Assembly: GCA_963717195.1 (NCBI GenBank)
Contig: CAVQVR010000021.1
Span: forward strand, 806,001-870,000
DNA length: 64,000 nucleotides
Origin: JACDAE01 sp963717195
GTDB taxonomy: Bacteria; Chloroflexota; Ktedonobacteria; Ktedonobacterales; Ktedonobacteraceae
Direction of reading: 5' to 3'
Positions 41,029 to 50,965 of this stretch are shown one piece after another (positions within the stretch are counted from its first letter, which is position 1; each line of letters starts with the position of its first letter). The notes under the pieces are model-generated. The model did no database searches and was not told the DNA's origin. It saw only the letters and a list, made by a program, of their open reading frames with translations. The translations under genes were made by a program, and so were the position numbers.

Positions 41029-43206
41029 ATGAGAGAACAAAACGGTCCTATGAAAGAACAGCATAGTTCCATAAGTGAGAGTCAAAATAGGCGTCCCTTT
41101 GGCAACTATGATCTTGTGCGGCGCATCGATGTAGGTGGAATGGGTGAGGTCTACCTGGCCCGTCAGCGTAGCGCTTTTGGGCGCGAGGTGGCGATGAAGA
41201 TTATTCGCTCGGACCTGATGCACGATACCACGGCTCGTAAGCGCTTCTTGCGCGAGGCTGAGGTGAGTGCCCACCTGAAACATGAACATATTCTACCGCT
41301 TTTCGAGTTTGGCGAAGAGCAGGGACGCCTTTTCCTGGTGACGCCTTATATCAAAGGCGGCACGCTCGGACACCGTCTCCAGAGCGGGCCGCTCTCACTT
41401 TCTGAGACCCATCAACTCTTCTCCGCACTGGTTCAGGCTGTTGCATACATTCATAAACGGGGCGTGATACATCGCGATCTCAAGCCCAGCAATATTTTGC
41501 TGGATAGGGATGATGAGACCGCTCAAGTCTACGTGCGCCTCATCGACTTCGGCATTGCTTCACTACCCGGCATCGTTGAAGATGCGCAGTTGACAACGGC
41601 AGGCCATGAGATGGGCACAATCGCTTACATGGCTCCTGAACGCCTGGATGGTATTGCTGCACCCGGCAATGATATCTATTCGCTTGGCATTATTCTCTAT
41701 CAGATGCTTATCGGACAACTTCCCGACAACAACGCTACAGTGGGGCTTCCACAGCCGCTGGATGCTGTGATGAAGCGTTGCATTGCTTCCAATCCTGCCA
41801 ACCGTTATGCTAATGCCGATGAACTACTCAGGGCGTTTGAATATGCGTATCGTACTGTGCGTGCTACTCCATCACGTCCGCAACTACCAGCGACGCCAGT
41901 AGTTGCGCAACCAGCAACACCTGCTCCTACCCCTGTATTGCATCCGTCGGCCTATCTCCTGGATCTGGACAATTTACCTGACCCGGATGATTTAGATGAG
42001 GATGAGCCAACACCCAGACGTATCACAGCACCCCCTCCTGCTCTGTCTCGTCTCTCCCTGCCACAAAAAAATACTGCGCAGGAGAATAGAGCTTCGTCGC
42101 GCTCCGAATTGATACTGACACCACTCTCTTCAGCGGGTAACATCTTCAGTCGGGCCGATTATAACGCTCCAACAACCTCTATTGGTCCTATGAGCCTGGC
42201 AGGTCAACAACAGGTGCAACATGTCACCAGTACTGCAACGCTGGGCATGAAACCGCAACTCCAGCCTAGTCAGAAGGGCAAACGTTCGGCTCTTGCCCTT
42301 ATTCCAATCTCTATTATTGTTATCCTGCTTGTAATTGCTGGTACGATCTTTAAGGCCTTACCCGCGCTGGCTACGGCAAAAATTACGATCAGCCCCCAGG
42401 TGCATTCCATCAGCAATACGTTTACGCTTAATGGCGATGCCAGTTTGCAGAGCGTTGATGCAGGTACAACATCTATACCTGTCAGCACTCTGAACTTTAC
42501 AGAGAATATTTCTAAAACGGGACCAACCAGTGGAGAGGCTTTGCCATTTGGTGGAACGTTGTTGCCGTGTATTGGGTTGGGAAATTGCGTAAAAGTGGTG
42601 TCAACGGATGATATCAATCAACTTGCCCAACAGATAAGCCAGGAGCCACAGGTCCTACAGGATATGAAAGCGCGGCTCCAGGCAAAAAACGCTACTCAAG
42701 TAGGTCAGCCTGATATCAACCCGGTGAGTGCTAATGTCAATCCACCTGTCGATACAAGAAGCGATACAGTGACTGTTTCTCTCACGGAAAAGGTTAGTGT
42801 GCAGTATATTCTGAATAAGGATGCCCAGGATCTGGCACATGTTCAACTGCTGCAGCAGATGAGGCGGCAGCTTGGTTCCAACTACCAGTTGCTTGATCAA
42901 ATGACGCGTTTCAGTCAGCCGCAAGTGCAAAATGGAGATGGTACTAATACGATCAGGATAGTGATCGCAGCAGCAGGTCTGGCGGAATATCACATCCCAG
43001 ATAGCCAGCTTATCACTATAGCCAGCCTGATTAAGGGAAAGAATGTACTAAATGCTCGTGCGATATTGGTAAAACAGCCAGGCATTGATGCGAAGTTGCT
43101 AAGTATCAGCATTTCTTATGGAAATACACTCCCTGGTGATGCAAAACAGATGACCATCAACATAGTAAATCCTCCAACCCTGCCATCTGTGCAATTGCCT
43201 TCCTGA
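41029..43206 (+). CDS. Membrane Ser/Thr protein kinase
   Basis: 725 residues. Kinase domain about 25-285: IDVGGMGEVYLAR, AMKIIRSD, HRDLKPSNILL, LIDFGIAS, TIAYMAPERLDG. A Pro/Thr-rich linker follows, then a transmembrane segment near 425-447 (ALIPISIIVILLVIAGTIFKALP) and a 275-residue outer region with beta-rich repeats that I cannot assign (ITISPQVHSISNTFTL and similar). PknB-like architecture with a novel sensor region. It ends 4 bp before the stop of a convergent GNAT gene. Confidence 0.88.
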   Translation: MREQNGPMKEQHSSISESQNRRPFGNYDLVRRIDVGGMGEVYLARQRSAFGREVAMKIIRSDLMHDTTARKRFLREAEVSAHLKHEHILPLFEFGEEQGRLFLVTPYIKGGTLGHRLQSGPLSLSETHQLFSALVQAVAYIHKRGVIHRDLKPSNILLDRDDETAQVYVRLIDFGIASLPGIVEDAQLTTAGHEMGTIAYMAPERLDGIAAPGNDIYSLGIILYQMLIGQLPDNNATVGLPQPLDAVMKRCIASNPANRYANADELLRAFEYAYRTVRATPSRPQLPATPVVAQPATPAPTPVLHPSAYLLDLDNLPDPDDLDEDEPTPRRITAPPPALSRLSLPQKNTAQENRASSRSELILTPLSSAGNIFSRADYNAPTTSIGPMSLAGQQQVQHVTSTATLGMKPQLQPSQKGKRSALALIPISIIVILLVIAGTIFKALPALATAKITISPQVHSISNTFTLNGDASLQSVDAGTTSIPVSTLNFTENISKTGPTSGEALPFGGTLLPCIGLGNCVKVVSTDDINQLAQQISQEPQVLQDMKARLQAKNATQVGQPDINPVSANVNPPVDTRSDTVTVSLTEKVSVQYILNKDAQDLAHVQLLQQMRRQLGSNYQLLDQMTRFSQPQVQNGDGTNTIRIVIAAAGLAEYHIPDSQLITIASLIKGKNVLNARAILVKQPGIDAKLLSISISYGNTLPGDAKQMTINIVNPPTLPSVQLPS

Positions 43207-43210
43207 AGTT

Positions 43211-44098
43211 TCATTCTAATCCTCTCTCATACGTGTAGAAAAGATTACCATCCCAATTGTATTCAACCCCGGAAAGAGCATCGCGTAGCAGTAGAATATC
43301 TGGTACATAGGCACGAATGGAATCTGCCGCCAGGTCGCCAAGTTGACGACGCAGGTCATAGGCAATCAAGCTGATTGGCTCAATAGCGGTACCATCAATA
43401 TAACCAATAGAGAGTTGTTTCCCCTGGCGCTCTGCGCGGACTTCGGCGATAGCCAGCCCGTCCAGGCGATTCCAGCGGCGCAAGATGTAGACCTGCTGTG
43501 CTTTAATTTTTGCTTCTAGCAACTCAGCGGTAATGGGATAAGCAGTCCAGTCTACATAATACAGACCTCCTGAGAGAGGAAAGATATTGGAGCTATTCAG
43601 GTAGTCAATAATTTCGTCCAGATCGGTAAAGGTTGCCAGTTGTGTTTTTTCCTCGTCAGGCCGGGCGGAGTTCAACTGAGGCGTAGCAGTGAGGAGCGAG
43701 AAGCCTGCCACACGGCGCATAAAAAGACGATCTGCAACGCGCATAGAAGCGCTATTGTCCTCTTCAATAAGTAGTCGTGCATATTTAGCACCCCGTTGCA
43801 TCGCCTCAAGAAGTGCGGCATTGTTCAGCTCCTCGGCTAATCCCTGACGACGGAACTGCGGAGCGACACGTAATCCTTGCAACCAGGCATCGGTAGTGGT
43901 GATCATACGTATATTGACAATGCCGACCGGCTGGCCATCGATCGTAGCGACAAACAGACGACCATCTGGATTATGTAGCCAGTCATCCCATTGATATTCA
44001 ATATAATCGCCCCATGACCATGTATCTTTACAGAACGCCAGCACCGGTTCGCGATCTTCAGGGCGGGCGGGACGAACTTCTCTTATACTTGAGTTCAT
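43211..44098 (-). CDS. GNAT-family N-acetyltransferase
   Basis: About 295 residues from ATG 44098, where the GNAT fold begins (REVRPARPEDREPVLAFCKDTW). The acetyl-CoA loop is in VAPQFRRQGLAEELNNAAL, followed by LLIEEDNSASMRVADRLFMRRV. The second half looks like a degenerate GNAT repeat. Substrate unknown. The longer frame from 44152 starts with hydrophobic residues and no ribosome site. Confidence 0.78.
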   Translation of the reverse strand: MNSSIREVRPARPEDREPVLAFCKDTWSWGDYIEYQWDDWLHNPDGRLFVATIDGQPVGIVNIRMITTTDAWLQGLRVAPQFRRQGLAEELNNAALLEAMQRGAKYARLLIEEDNSASMRVADRLFMRRVAGFSLLTATPQLNSARPDEEKTQLATFTDLDEIIDYLNSSNIFPLSGGLYYVDWTAYPITAELLEAKIKAQQVYILRRWNRLDGLAIAEVRAERQGKQLSIGYIDGTAIEPISLIAYDLRRQLGDLAADSIRAYVPDILLLRDALSGVEYNWDGNLFYTYERGLE

Positions 44099-44299
44099 TT
44101 TCTTCTCACTTTCTGCGATTATACTATAGCGATAAGGGACTACGCTCGTCAATATGTCGTGTGGTATAGAGCAGAAAATGGACTTGCAAAGCTGAGCGCT
44201 AGAAACAAATTCCTTCTCACGGACGTAATAGAATTAATCCCTACGGATATGAAACATGTACATGTGTCTTTGAGAAGAGATGTGATGTAGGAGAATATT

Positions 44300-45124
44300 A
44301 TGTCAGAGCAATCCGGAAGTGAACCAGTGAAAGATAAAGTCGAAGCGAATGTGCAAAGTATGGTAGGGCACGCACAGCAGGAGGTTGCGGAGAGCCGTGA
44401 GCCCTGGTATCGTGCATCACGGCGTGCACAGATCTTGATTGGCATCTATATCATAGAATTTGTACTCTTTACGTTGCTTGCCTGGTATGTACATTACCAC
44501 CCTGTTTTACCTGTAGATGTGACTATTACGCGCGAATTTCAAGAAAATCAGACGCCGTGGCTAAAGGGGCTTATGGTTGCCGTAAGCTTTTTAGGTAATC
44601 AATCCATCATTTTTACTGCGTTGATAGTTTTGGCTGCGCTTGCTTTCTGGATTGTGCGGCTCCGTTTAGAGGCAGTATTAATTGCCATTCTGCCTATCGT
44701 CAGTGGTATCCTGAACACATTGATTAAACTGCTCGTAAGCCGTCCACGCCCTACAGCACAACTGGTCGATATTTTCCAGTATGCAACGGGGCAGAGTTTC
44801 CCCAGTGGGCATGTAATGTCATATGTTACCTTCTGGGGGTTGTTATTCTCGCTGGGTTTAATTCTGTTCAGGAGAGATCGCTGGTGGCACTATGTATTAC
44901 TGATTGTTCCGGCGCTCTTCGTTGTCCTGGTTGGCCCATCGCGTATCTACCTGGGCGATCATTGGGCCAGCGACGTACTTGGGGGATACCTGTTTGGTGG
45001 ATTGCTGCTTGGTATAGCTCTATGGGTCTATCTCAGGTTGAAGGAACGCGGGGTGCTTACTCCTAAATGGGATAGCAATAAAACGTTGTTTCACCTGTTT
45101 CAACAGCGTAAATCTGCTCATTAA
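44300..45124 (+). CDS. PAP2-superfamily membrane phosphatase
   Basis: 274 residues, about six membrane helices. All three PAP2 motifs are present: KLLVSRPRP, SFPSGH and SRIYLGDHWASD. Such enzymes dephosphorylate undecaprenyl or phosphatidic acid phosphates on the outer face. The N-terminus is a 45-residue cytoplasmic Glu/Gln-rich tail. ATG 44300 follows GGAG. Confidence 0.9.
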   Translation: MSEQSGSEPVKDKVEANVQSMVGHAQQEVAESREPWYRASRRAQILIGIYIIEFVLFTLLAWYVHYHPVLPVDVTITREFQENQTPWLKGLMVAVSFLGNQSIIFTALIVLAALAFWIVRLRLEAVLIAILPIVSGILNTLIKLLVSRPRPTAQLVDIFQYATGQSFPSGHVMSYVTFWGLLFSLGLILFRRDRWWHYVLLIVPALFVVLVGPSRIYLGDHWASDVLGGYLFGGLLLGIALWVYLRLKERGVLTPKWDSNKTLFHLFQQRKSAH

Positions 45125-45131
45125 TAGTATG

Positions 45132-45211
45132 GCGTAGGGGCCGCGTTTACGCCGCCCAGGTGAGCCAGCGCCATTTAACTCACCTGGGCGGCGTAAACGC
45201 GGCCCCTACGC
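45132..45211. repeat. Perfect 33-bp inverted repeat, GTAGGGGC palindrome family
   Basis: Arms 45132-45164 and 45179-45211 with a 14-nt loop. Outer GTAGGGGCCGCG and inner CGCCCAGGTGAG match the copy near purN. It sits between convergent PAP2 and coiled-coil genes, where it may stop transcription both ways. Confidence 0.85.
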
Positions 45212-45229
45212 GTCGTAAATGCACCCTTA

Positions 45230-45925
45230 TTATAGATTCTCTTCTGGGTCGCTCTTTTGTTCTTCCAATGAAGAGGCATTAGGATTGTTACTCAATTCCG
45301 GTTCCTCATTGCCATGTTCAACAAGGCTCTGCGCCTCATCTGGTGAGAGGGTCCTGGCCTCGTTTGCTGTCGTATCTTCAGGAGAAGTCGTATCGGTCTC
45401 CGCTATAGCTTCGGAGGCAGGAGTATTTTGTTCATCAGATGGATATGATGATATATCCTCTTGCGTCCGGGCTGTTTCATGGTTGGATACGATATCATTG
45501 CGCCCTTCAGCTGGAGCGATAGACGCAGTATGAAATGCTTCGACTGCCTCTGTGTCGGTCTGAGGAGAAGTACTGGCTGATACAAGTAATGGTTCTTGAT
45601 AGATCTCATCAATCACTTCTTGCGTCTGGGAAGCTTCTGGTTGGACATCCGGAGAATCGCCAGATGCCGTCTGAGAGGCCTGACCCTGAAGGTTTCCGGA
45701 TGTACGGATTTGTTGCAGTTGCTCTTCAAGCTCGTGCAAATGAGCCTGACTCTCATCAAGATTGGATTGTGCGCGTGTTAACTTCTTCTGAGCCTTCCCC
45801 ACGTCTTTTTTAGCTTGCTCTACCTTAAGCATGATCTTTGCTTCTTTTTTAGCCTGCTTCTTACGTTGTTGCCTGGTTTCATGCTGCGGTGAGGTGTCGG
45901 GTTCTGCAGTTACTGTTTTTGCCAT
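45230..45925 (-). CDS. Hypothetical acidic coiled-coil protein
   Basis: About 231 residues from ATG 45925, which follows GAGAGG. The first 80 residues are a basic then heptad-rich coiled coil (RQQRKKQAKKEAKIMLKVEQAKKDVGKAQKKLTRAQ); the rest is Glu/Ser/Thr-rich and probably disordered. No family recognised. The longer frame from 46012 adds residues without support. Confidence 0.65.
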   Translation of the reverse strand: MAKTVTAEPDTSPQHETRQQRKKQAKKEAKIMLKVEQAKKDVGKAQKKLTRAQSNLDESQAHLHELEEQLQQIRTSGNLQGQASQTASGDSPDVQPEASQTQEVIDEIYQEPLLVSASTSPQTDTEAVEAFHTASIAPAEGRNDIVSNHETARTQEDISSYPSDEQNTPASEAIAETDTTSPEDTTANEARTLSPDEAQSLVEHGNEEPELSNNPNASSLEEQKSDPEENL

Positions 45926-46193
45926 ACTATTCCTCTCATTCGCTAAAGTATGTCTCCCTCCACTGACATTGGTAAGATCTGTACCAACGGAAAGAGATGG
46001 GTTTATTGGCACAAATCTTATAGTGGCCTGTTTTACGTAGGCTCTGGAGTACTAAATTATATCACTCATTAGTAATACGTACACAGATGGAGCAAGGGCT
46101 ACATGCACTTATGTAAATCTTCTTTGTGCGTTCTTAACAAACGTGTGATAGACTTTGAGCGGCAATCTTTTAGAGAAAGTTGTGTAAGAAACG

Positions 46194-46676
46194 ATGGAAC
46201 TGAACGATACAACTGATTATCAGCTTTGTTTTGCTTGCGGCTTGCGTAACCCCTATGGGCTACATATGTTCTTTCACCAGGATGAAGGGACGGTTGTTTC
46301 AGACTTTCAACCGCACGAGGAGCACCAGGGATTTCCGGGCATTATCCATGGCGGCATTGTTGCGGCGGTCTTAGATGAGGCGTTGAACCGGACATCGCTG
46401 CTTACTGAGCATCCTGCGTGGAGTATGACGGGGCGTTTGGAAGTACGATATCGACGTAATGTGCCTTACGGGCCACTTTTGCGTGTGCGTGCGCGCCCTG
46501 GTAGCGTACGGAATCGGATGCTCCAAGCAACGGGTGCATTGACGCTGGCCGATGATGAAAACATCGTGTTGGCGGAGGCACAGGGAACGTTTATGATGTT
46601 GACGCAAGAGATGGCTGATGCCGTGATGAAGAATTATCCGGGTATGCGTACATTCCTGGAGAGTAATGAAAAATAG
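46194..46676 (+). CDS. PaaI-type hotdog thioesterase
   Basis: 160 residues. The hotdog core is QGFPGIIHGGIVAAVLDEALNRTS, with HGGI typical of PaaI-like acyl-CoA thioesterases, then LEVRYRRNVPYG and LAEAQGTFM. The N-terminal CFACGLRNPYGL is common in this group. Substrate unknown. Confidence 0.87.
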   Translation: MELNDTTDYQLCFACGLRNPYGLHMFFHQDEGTVVSDFQPHEEHQGFPGIIHGGIVAAVLDEALNRTSLLTEHPAWSMTGRLEVRYRRNVPYGPLLRVRARPGSVRNRMLQATGALTLADDENIVLAEAQGTFMMLTQEMADAVMKNYPGMRTFLESNEK

Positions 46677-46703
46677 GGATCCGGTGGCGGATCCCTATTA
46701 TCT
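46673..46703. terminator. Bidirectional terminator between thioesterase and ftsH
   Basis: ATAGGGATCCG (46673-46683) and CGGATCCCTAT (46688-46698) are perfect complements with a 4-nt loop. It lies between two convergent stops. Confidence 0.7.
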
Positions 46704-48324
46704 ATTGAATTTCCGATGTACCGGGTAGTGTAGATGGTGGAGTTGGTGCCAGAGTAGCAATTGGATGAGTAGGATCGGTCGAGAACTGTGTGGATGCTAT
46801 CGGTGCTCCAGTCTCCTCCATAATCGATAGGAGTTGTTTGGAGTCGATAGTCTCCTGGCGACGCAGTTCCTGAGCGATGCGATCAAGAGTTGGTCGATAG
46901 GTCGTCAATAGAGCAACGGTCTGAGCGTAGGAGGAGCGTACAATGCGATCAACTTCCTCATCGATCAGCTCAGCGGTCTCCTCACTATAATTAGAAGGTG
47001 CGCCTGTATCGCCTCCTCCTGCAAATGGGCTCTGGCGTTCGCTAAATGAGATTGTGCCCAGGCGTTCGCTCATCCCCCAGCGTGATACCATCTGACGAGC
47101 AATGGCTGTAACGCGCTGCAGGTCGTTTTCTGCACCGGTTGTAACCTTCTCAAACACGACCTTTTCGGCTGCCCGACCACCAAGCGCGGTCACAACCTGG
47201 ACCAGCAGGTATTCTTTTGAATAGTTATAGCGGTCATCAAGCGGCGTTGACATAGTAACGCCAAGTGCCTGTCCACGAGGTACAATAGTGACCTTGGTGA
47301 CGGGATCGGCACCTTCGGAGAGCAGACCTGCCAGTGCGTGTCCACCCTCGTGATACGCCGTTACATCGAGATCTTCATCGCTTAGTACTAATGGTCGTTC
47401 GGCACCAAGCAGAATTTTGTCCAGCGCCTCTTCAAAGTTTTGTTGTGTCACACTATCCTGGTTACGCCGCGCGGCAAGCAGAGCTGCCTCGTTGACCAGG
47501 TTAGCCAGGTCCGCGCCTACCATGCCTGTTGTACTGCGTGCAACCCTTGTCAGATCGACATCGGAACCCAGGGGAACATCACGCGAGTGAATCTTCAGAA
47601 TCGCGAGTCGTCCATTCCAATCGGGTCGATCAACGGTTACGCGGCGGTCGAAACGACCGGGACGTAAGAGCGCTATATCAAGACCATCGGGACGGTTCGT
47701 AGCTGCAATAACCACCACGGCTTGCCGGTTATCAAAACCATCCATTTCTACCAGCAACTGGTTGAGTGTCTGCTCACGCTCATCGTTGGTATTGATGCTG
47801 GAGCCGCGTTGACGACCAACGGCATCAATTTCATCGATAAAGATGATGCTTGGTGATGCCTTCTTCGCCTGATCGAACAGATCACGGACGCGACTGGCGC
47901 CGACGCCAACCAGGACTTCTACAAACTCGGAGCCAGACATGGAGAAGAAAGGCACTCCAGCCTCGCCTGCTACCGCACGGGCCAATAGCGTCTTGCCAGT
48001 ACCCGGAGGTCCTACGAGCAGAACGCCACGTGGAATTTTGCCACCCAGACGCTGGAACTTCTGCGGCGTCTTCAGGAACTCAACAACCTCCTGTAGCTCG
48101 TATTTTGACTCATCCACACCAGCGACATCCGCGAAGGTCGTGCTTGGACGATCTTCCAGGATCAGTTTCGCGCGGCTCTTTCCAAAACTAAAGATGCCCT
48201 GTTGCCCTTGACTTGCGCGACGGGTAAAAAAGAAGATCGCGCCTATTAAAAAGACCCAGGGAAGGAAATCGATTAGTAGCGTCAACCAGAACGAATTGTC
48301 GACTGGCGGCTGGATGTAAACCAC
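46702..48324 (-). CDS. ftsH: ATP-dependent zinc metalloprotease FtsH, main part (downstream of frameshift)
   Basis: Membrane-anchored AAA protease that degrades membrane and regulatory proteins. Second membrane helix FLPWVFLIGAIFFFT, Walker A GPPGTGKT, pore region FVEVLVGVGASRVRDLF, Walker B IIFIDEIDAVGRQRG, zinc site HEGGHAL and the second zinc region TTGAENDLQRVTAIARQMV. The frame continues upstream as FISSPNGDPDLASKLNASGAVVYIQPPVDNSFW to about 48396, which is normal FtsH sequence, so ATG/GTG near 48324 is not the true start. The first 110 residues are in the ORF at 48362-48730; the two are separated by one base near 48395. An essential or near-essential gene with a single-base break suggests a sequence error. 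Confidence 0.93.
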   Translation of the reverse strand: MVYIQPPVDNSFWLTLLIDFLPWVFLIGAIFFFTRRASQGQQGIFSFGKSRAKLILEDRPSTTFADVAGVDESKYELQEVVEFLKTPQKFQRLGGKIPRGVLLVGPPGTGKTLLARAVAGEAGVPFFSMSGSEFVEVLVGVGASRVRDLFDQAKKASPSIIFIDEIDAVGRQRGSSINTNDEREQTLNQLLVEMDGFDNRQAVVVIAATNRPDGLDIALLRPGRFDRRVTVDRPDWNGRLAILKIHSRDVPLGSDVDLTRVARSTTGMVGADLANLVNEAALLAARRNQDSVTQQNFEEALDKILLGAERPLVLSDEDLDVTAYHEGGHALAGLLSEGADPVTKVTIVPRGQALGVTMSTPLDDRYNYSKEYLLVQVVTALGGRAAEKVVFEKVTTGAENDLQRVTAIARQMVSRWGMSERLGTISFSERQSPFAGGGDTGAPSNYSEETAELIDEEVDRIVRSSYAQTVALLTTYRPTLDRIAQELRRQETIDSKQLLSIMEETGAPIASTQFSTDPTHPIATLAPTPPSTLPGTSEIQ

Positions 48325-48361
48325 GGCACCACTGGCATTAAGCTTTGATGCGAGATCGGGA

Positions 48362-48730
48362 TCACCATTTGGGGAGCTGATAAACGTGGTACTGAGTCAG
48401 ACTGTGTACTGGCTGTTTTAACGTTCCTGTAATATCTGTCTGCCCTAGAATGGTCGCGGTTTTGATATTTTTCGCAGCAATCTGATCGTAAAATTGTGTG
48501 TAAGTCAATTCTACTTGCTGTGGAGCGTTATTGCTCTGATTCGTGCTATTGAACCAGTTGACAATATACACGACAAAGAGGACGCCAACAACCAGCAAGA
48601 GCCAGCGGTTCAGGTTGTTTGATGGACGTTGCGGTGTCTGCCCATTTGGTCGCCCTGACGGTCCCTGGCGCGGTGGCTGCCTCTCGTTATTATTTTGTAG
48701 CCAGTACATATTTTCCGGCTGTTTACTCAT
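48362..48730 (-). CDS. ftsH: FtsH N-terminal part (upstream of frameshift)
   Basis: Starts at ATG 48730 after AGGTG. A hydrophilic Asn/Gln/Pro-rich N-terminus, the first membrane helix (LNRWLLLVVGVLFVVYIVNWF), then the periplasmic VELTYTQFYDQIAAKNIKTATILG segment that is typical of FtsH. At about 48395 the reading frame should shift by one base to enter the frame of the main part; as given it runs on for 13 unrelated residues and stops. The longer frame to 48868 is not supported. Confidence 0.85.
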   Translation of the reverse strand: MSKQPENMYWLQNNNERQPPRQGPSGRPNGQTPQRPSNNLNRWLLLVVGVLFVVYIVNWFNSTNQSNNAPQQVELTYTQFYDQIAAKNIKTATILGQTDITGTLKQPVHSLTQYHVYQLPKW

Positions 48731-49168
48731 GTGAAGCACCTGCTTTCTGGCCTTCAATCTGGATATCCCACGACACATGTACGCTGGGAAGGTATAGCCA
48801 TCCCATCGTATAGACCACAGGGAGGCAACATAGTTATTATATCTTACCGATGTTGGAAATGCACGCATAAGGTAGTTCTCTCGGTATTTTGTAACTAGTC
48901 AGAAGGGGTCTGAATAGTTTTTGAGAACAGCCCTATCATGTGCTGCATTTGACAACAAATAGGGTAAACACCCGCCCTGATAGATCAGGACAAATTACTC
49001 TTTGCTATTTTATACGTTGTGGGGGAGGAAAATGTTGAATAACGTTTACATCTGTAGGATTTTTGATGAAGAAGTTTGGCGAAGAGGGTGCCGCCCCTAC
49101 TGCAACCTCTCACTCCCTGCAACGTATTTTATTAATGAGGGTTCCAGATATTACAAGGAGATCTTATC
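48731..49168. other. Intergenic region upstream of ftsH and a membrane-protein gene
   Basis: Holds no gene I can support. There is a short dyad CCTGAT-N2-ATCAGG at 48976-48989 and a fragment GCCGCCCCTAC (49090-49100) of the palindrome family. Divergent promoters for ftsH and the 49169 gene must lie here, but no strong consensus pair stands out. Confidence 0.5.
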
Positions 49169-49756
49169 GTGAGCCAACAACAACTCGTTCCGGAACCGCA
49201 AGATGAAAGCACTACGGACTCTCAGGAAAACGAAGAAATATATCAACATCTTTATAAGCCAAGAAGCAGTGACATGCCTAAGGAAGAGCATCCCTCCACT
49301 TTTGAGGAGACGATACCACCTTATAGCTATCACGCTCAGGACCGTATTACCCAGAGCCCGGCTGACCCTGCACATAGTGCTCATTTTCATGAGACGAATG
49401 CACGCCAACGTCAATCGCGCCGCCAGCGTTTCAGTCCGGATGGCGATGCATTAGAGAATGGCTATCGACCACACCAACAACAGCAGTACTCTCGGGTTCC
49501 ACCCTGGGCGCGTCCACAGCCACAGAGAAATTCTCATGTCTTACGCTGGCTTATCCTGATTGTCATAGCAATTATTTTCATCAAGCCTCTCCTGGCACTG
49601 ATTGGGGGTCTGTTCATTGCCGGCGTGACTGTGTTGGGTCTCATTATCCTGATTCCAGTGATTGTTCTGGGAATCTTAATTATTGCAGGGTTCGTGCTTG
49701 CTGTTCTTGGCATTATATTGGGGCGTGCGGTATGGCGTAGCATATGGCGATGGTAA
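49169..49756 (+). CDS. Hypothetical membrane protein
   Basis: 195 residues. The first 120 are hydrophilic, Gln/Arg/Pro-rich and probably disordered. The last 70 form two strongly hydrophobic helices (LRWLILIVIAIIFIKPLLALIGGLFIAGVTVLG and IILIPVIVLGILIIAGFVLAVLGIIL) ending in an amphipathic Arg/Trp tail. GTG 49169 is 8 nt after AAGGAG. No family recognised. Confidence 0.7.
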   Translation: MSQQQLVPEPQDESTTDSQENEEIYQHLYKPRSSDMPKEEHPSTFEETIPPYSYHAQDRITQSPADPAHSAHFHETNARQRQSRRQRFSPDGDALENGYRPHQQQQYSRVPPWARPQPQRNSHVLRWLILIVIAIIFIKPLLALIGGLFIAGVTVLGLIILIPVIVLGILIIAGFVLAVLGIILGRAVWRSIWRW

Positions 49757-49845
49757 AAAGTAGGGGCATCCCCTTGTGGGTGCCCGTGTGCCTGCGAGAG
49801 AGTCTTCGGGTAACGGGCACCCACAAGGGGATGCCCCTACTTTTT
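49755..49845. repeat. Perfect 33-bp inverted repeat, GTAGGGGC palindrome family
   Basis: Arms 49755-49787 and 49813-49845 with a 25-nt loop, flanked by A5 and T5 so it also works as a terminator in both directions. The outer edge is GTAGGGGCAT; the inner sequence (GTGGGTGCCCGT) differs from the purN and PAP2 copies. It overlaps the last bases of the membrane-protein gene and runs up to rsmA. Confidence 0.85.
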
Positions 49846-49934
49846 ATTACGATTTGACATCCCATCCATACCCTGTTACATTAAAAAAAACTTTCAAAAA
49901 CTTTCAAAAAAACTTTAAAGGTAAGAGAAACGCC

Positions 49935-50837
49935 GTGACTGATAATCCCCATACTCCGTCCGAGATACAAGATAAACACTATGAATACAATGAAATAGAT
50001 CTGACCAGCCTGCATGAGTTGCGTAACTTACTCGCTGCTCACCATATGCGCCCGCTCAAGTCCTTCGGCCAAAACTTCTTGATTGATCGCTCGGTTCTGC
50101 ACCAGATCGTCGAGGCTGCTGCAATTGAGCCGGACGACGAGCTATTAGAGGTAGGCTCAGGAACTGGCGTGCTGACACGCGAGTTGGCAAAACAGGCCCG
50201 ACGCGTGGTCGCAGTTGAGTTGGAGCGCGATATGCTCTCATTGTTGAAGAGTACAACCGCTCCTTATCCTAATGTTGAGCTGGTCGCTCGCAACCTGCTT
50301 TTTCTCGATCCAGTGGAGGTTTTCGGCCAGGCACCGTATAAACTGGTGGCAAACCTGCCTTACTACATTACCGCACCGACCTTCCGCCATTTTTTAGAGA
50401 GCGCCAATCCGCCGCGTCTAATAGTAGTGATGGTACAATTGGAGGTCGCACAACGCATTATTGCCGAGCCAGGATCTTTAAGCGTTCTGGCAGTAAGCGT
50501 GCAGTTCTATGGTCAGCCACGTATTATCGCTCGCGTGCCTGCCCAGGCATTTTATCCCGCTCCTAAGGTAGATTCCGCTATTTTGTGCGTGGATGTGAAC
50601 CCACAGGTACCACTTTTGCCAGCCGAGCGTGAACGCTTCTTTCGCATTGTGCATGCAGGGTTCTCGGCGAAACGTAAACAACTCCACAATGCGTTGACAC
50701 ATGGTCTGCATATTAAAAATGAAGAAGTACGCGCCAGGCTGACCGCTGCTGCAATCGATGCCAGTCGCCGGGCAGAAACACTAAGTATTGAAGAGTGGCT
50801 ACAACTGTGGCGCGTGATAGAAACGGCACAGAACTGA
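49935..50837 (+). CDS. rsmA: 16S rRNA dimethyladenosine transferase (KsgA)
   Basis: About 300 residues. It dimethylates two adenines near the 3-prime end of 16S rRNA. KSFGQNFLIDRSVLHQIV, SAM motif LLEVGSGTGVLTRELA, VVAVELERDM and the catalytic NLPYYITAP are all present. GTG 49935 after AAAGGTAAGAG is chosen; the frame is open to 49776, but those residues come from the palindrome and are not conserved. Confidence 0.93.
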   Translation: MTDNPHTPSEIQDKHYEYNEIDLTSLHELRNLLAAHHMRPLKSFGQNFLIDRSVLHQIVEAAAIEPDDELLEVGSGTGVLTRELAKQARRVVAVELERDMLSLLKSTTAPYPNVELVARNLLFLDPVEVFGQAPYKLVANLPYYITAPTFRHFLESANPPRLIVVMVQLEVAQRIIAEPGSLSVLAVSVQFYGQPRIIARVPAQAFYPAPKVDSAILCVDVNPQVPLLPAERERFFRIVHAGFSAKRKQLHNALTHGLHIKNEEVRARLTAAAIDASRRAETLSIEEWLQLWRVIETAQN

Positions 50838-50965
50838 TCATATATGTTATGATTAATGTAGGAATGTCGTTCGGGCCTGGAACGGTTATAATAGTTGTAG
50901 CGTTCTACGATATAGAATTACGTTGATACAGATGTACGTTTTAGAGCAAAGAAATAATAACGTGT

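Noticed and set aside
49776..49934. Longer rsmA start upstream of 49935
   Set aside because: The extra residues are encoded by the palindrome at 49755-49845 and are not KsgA-like; GTG 49935 has a good ribosome site.
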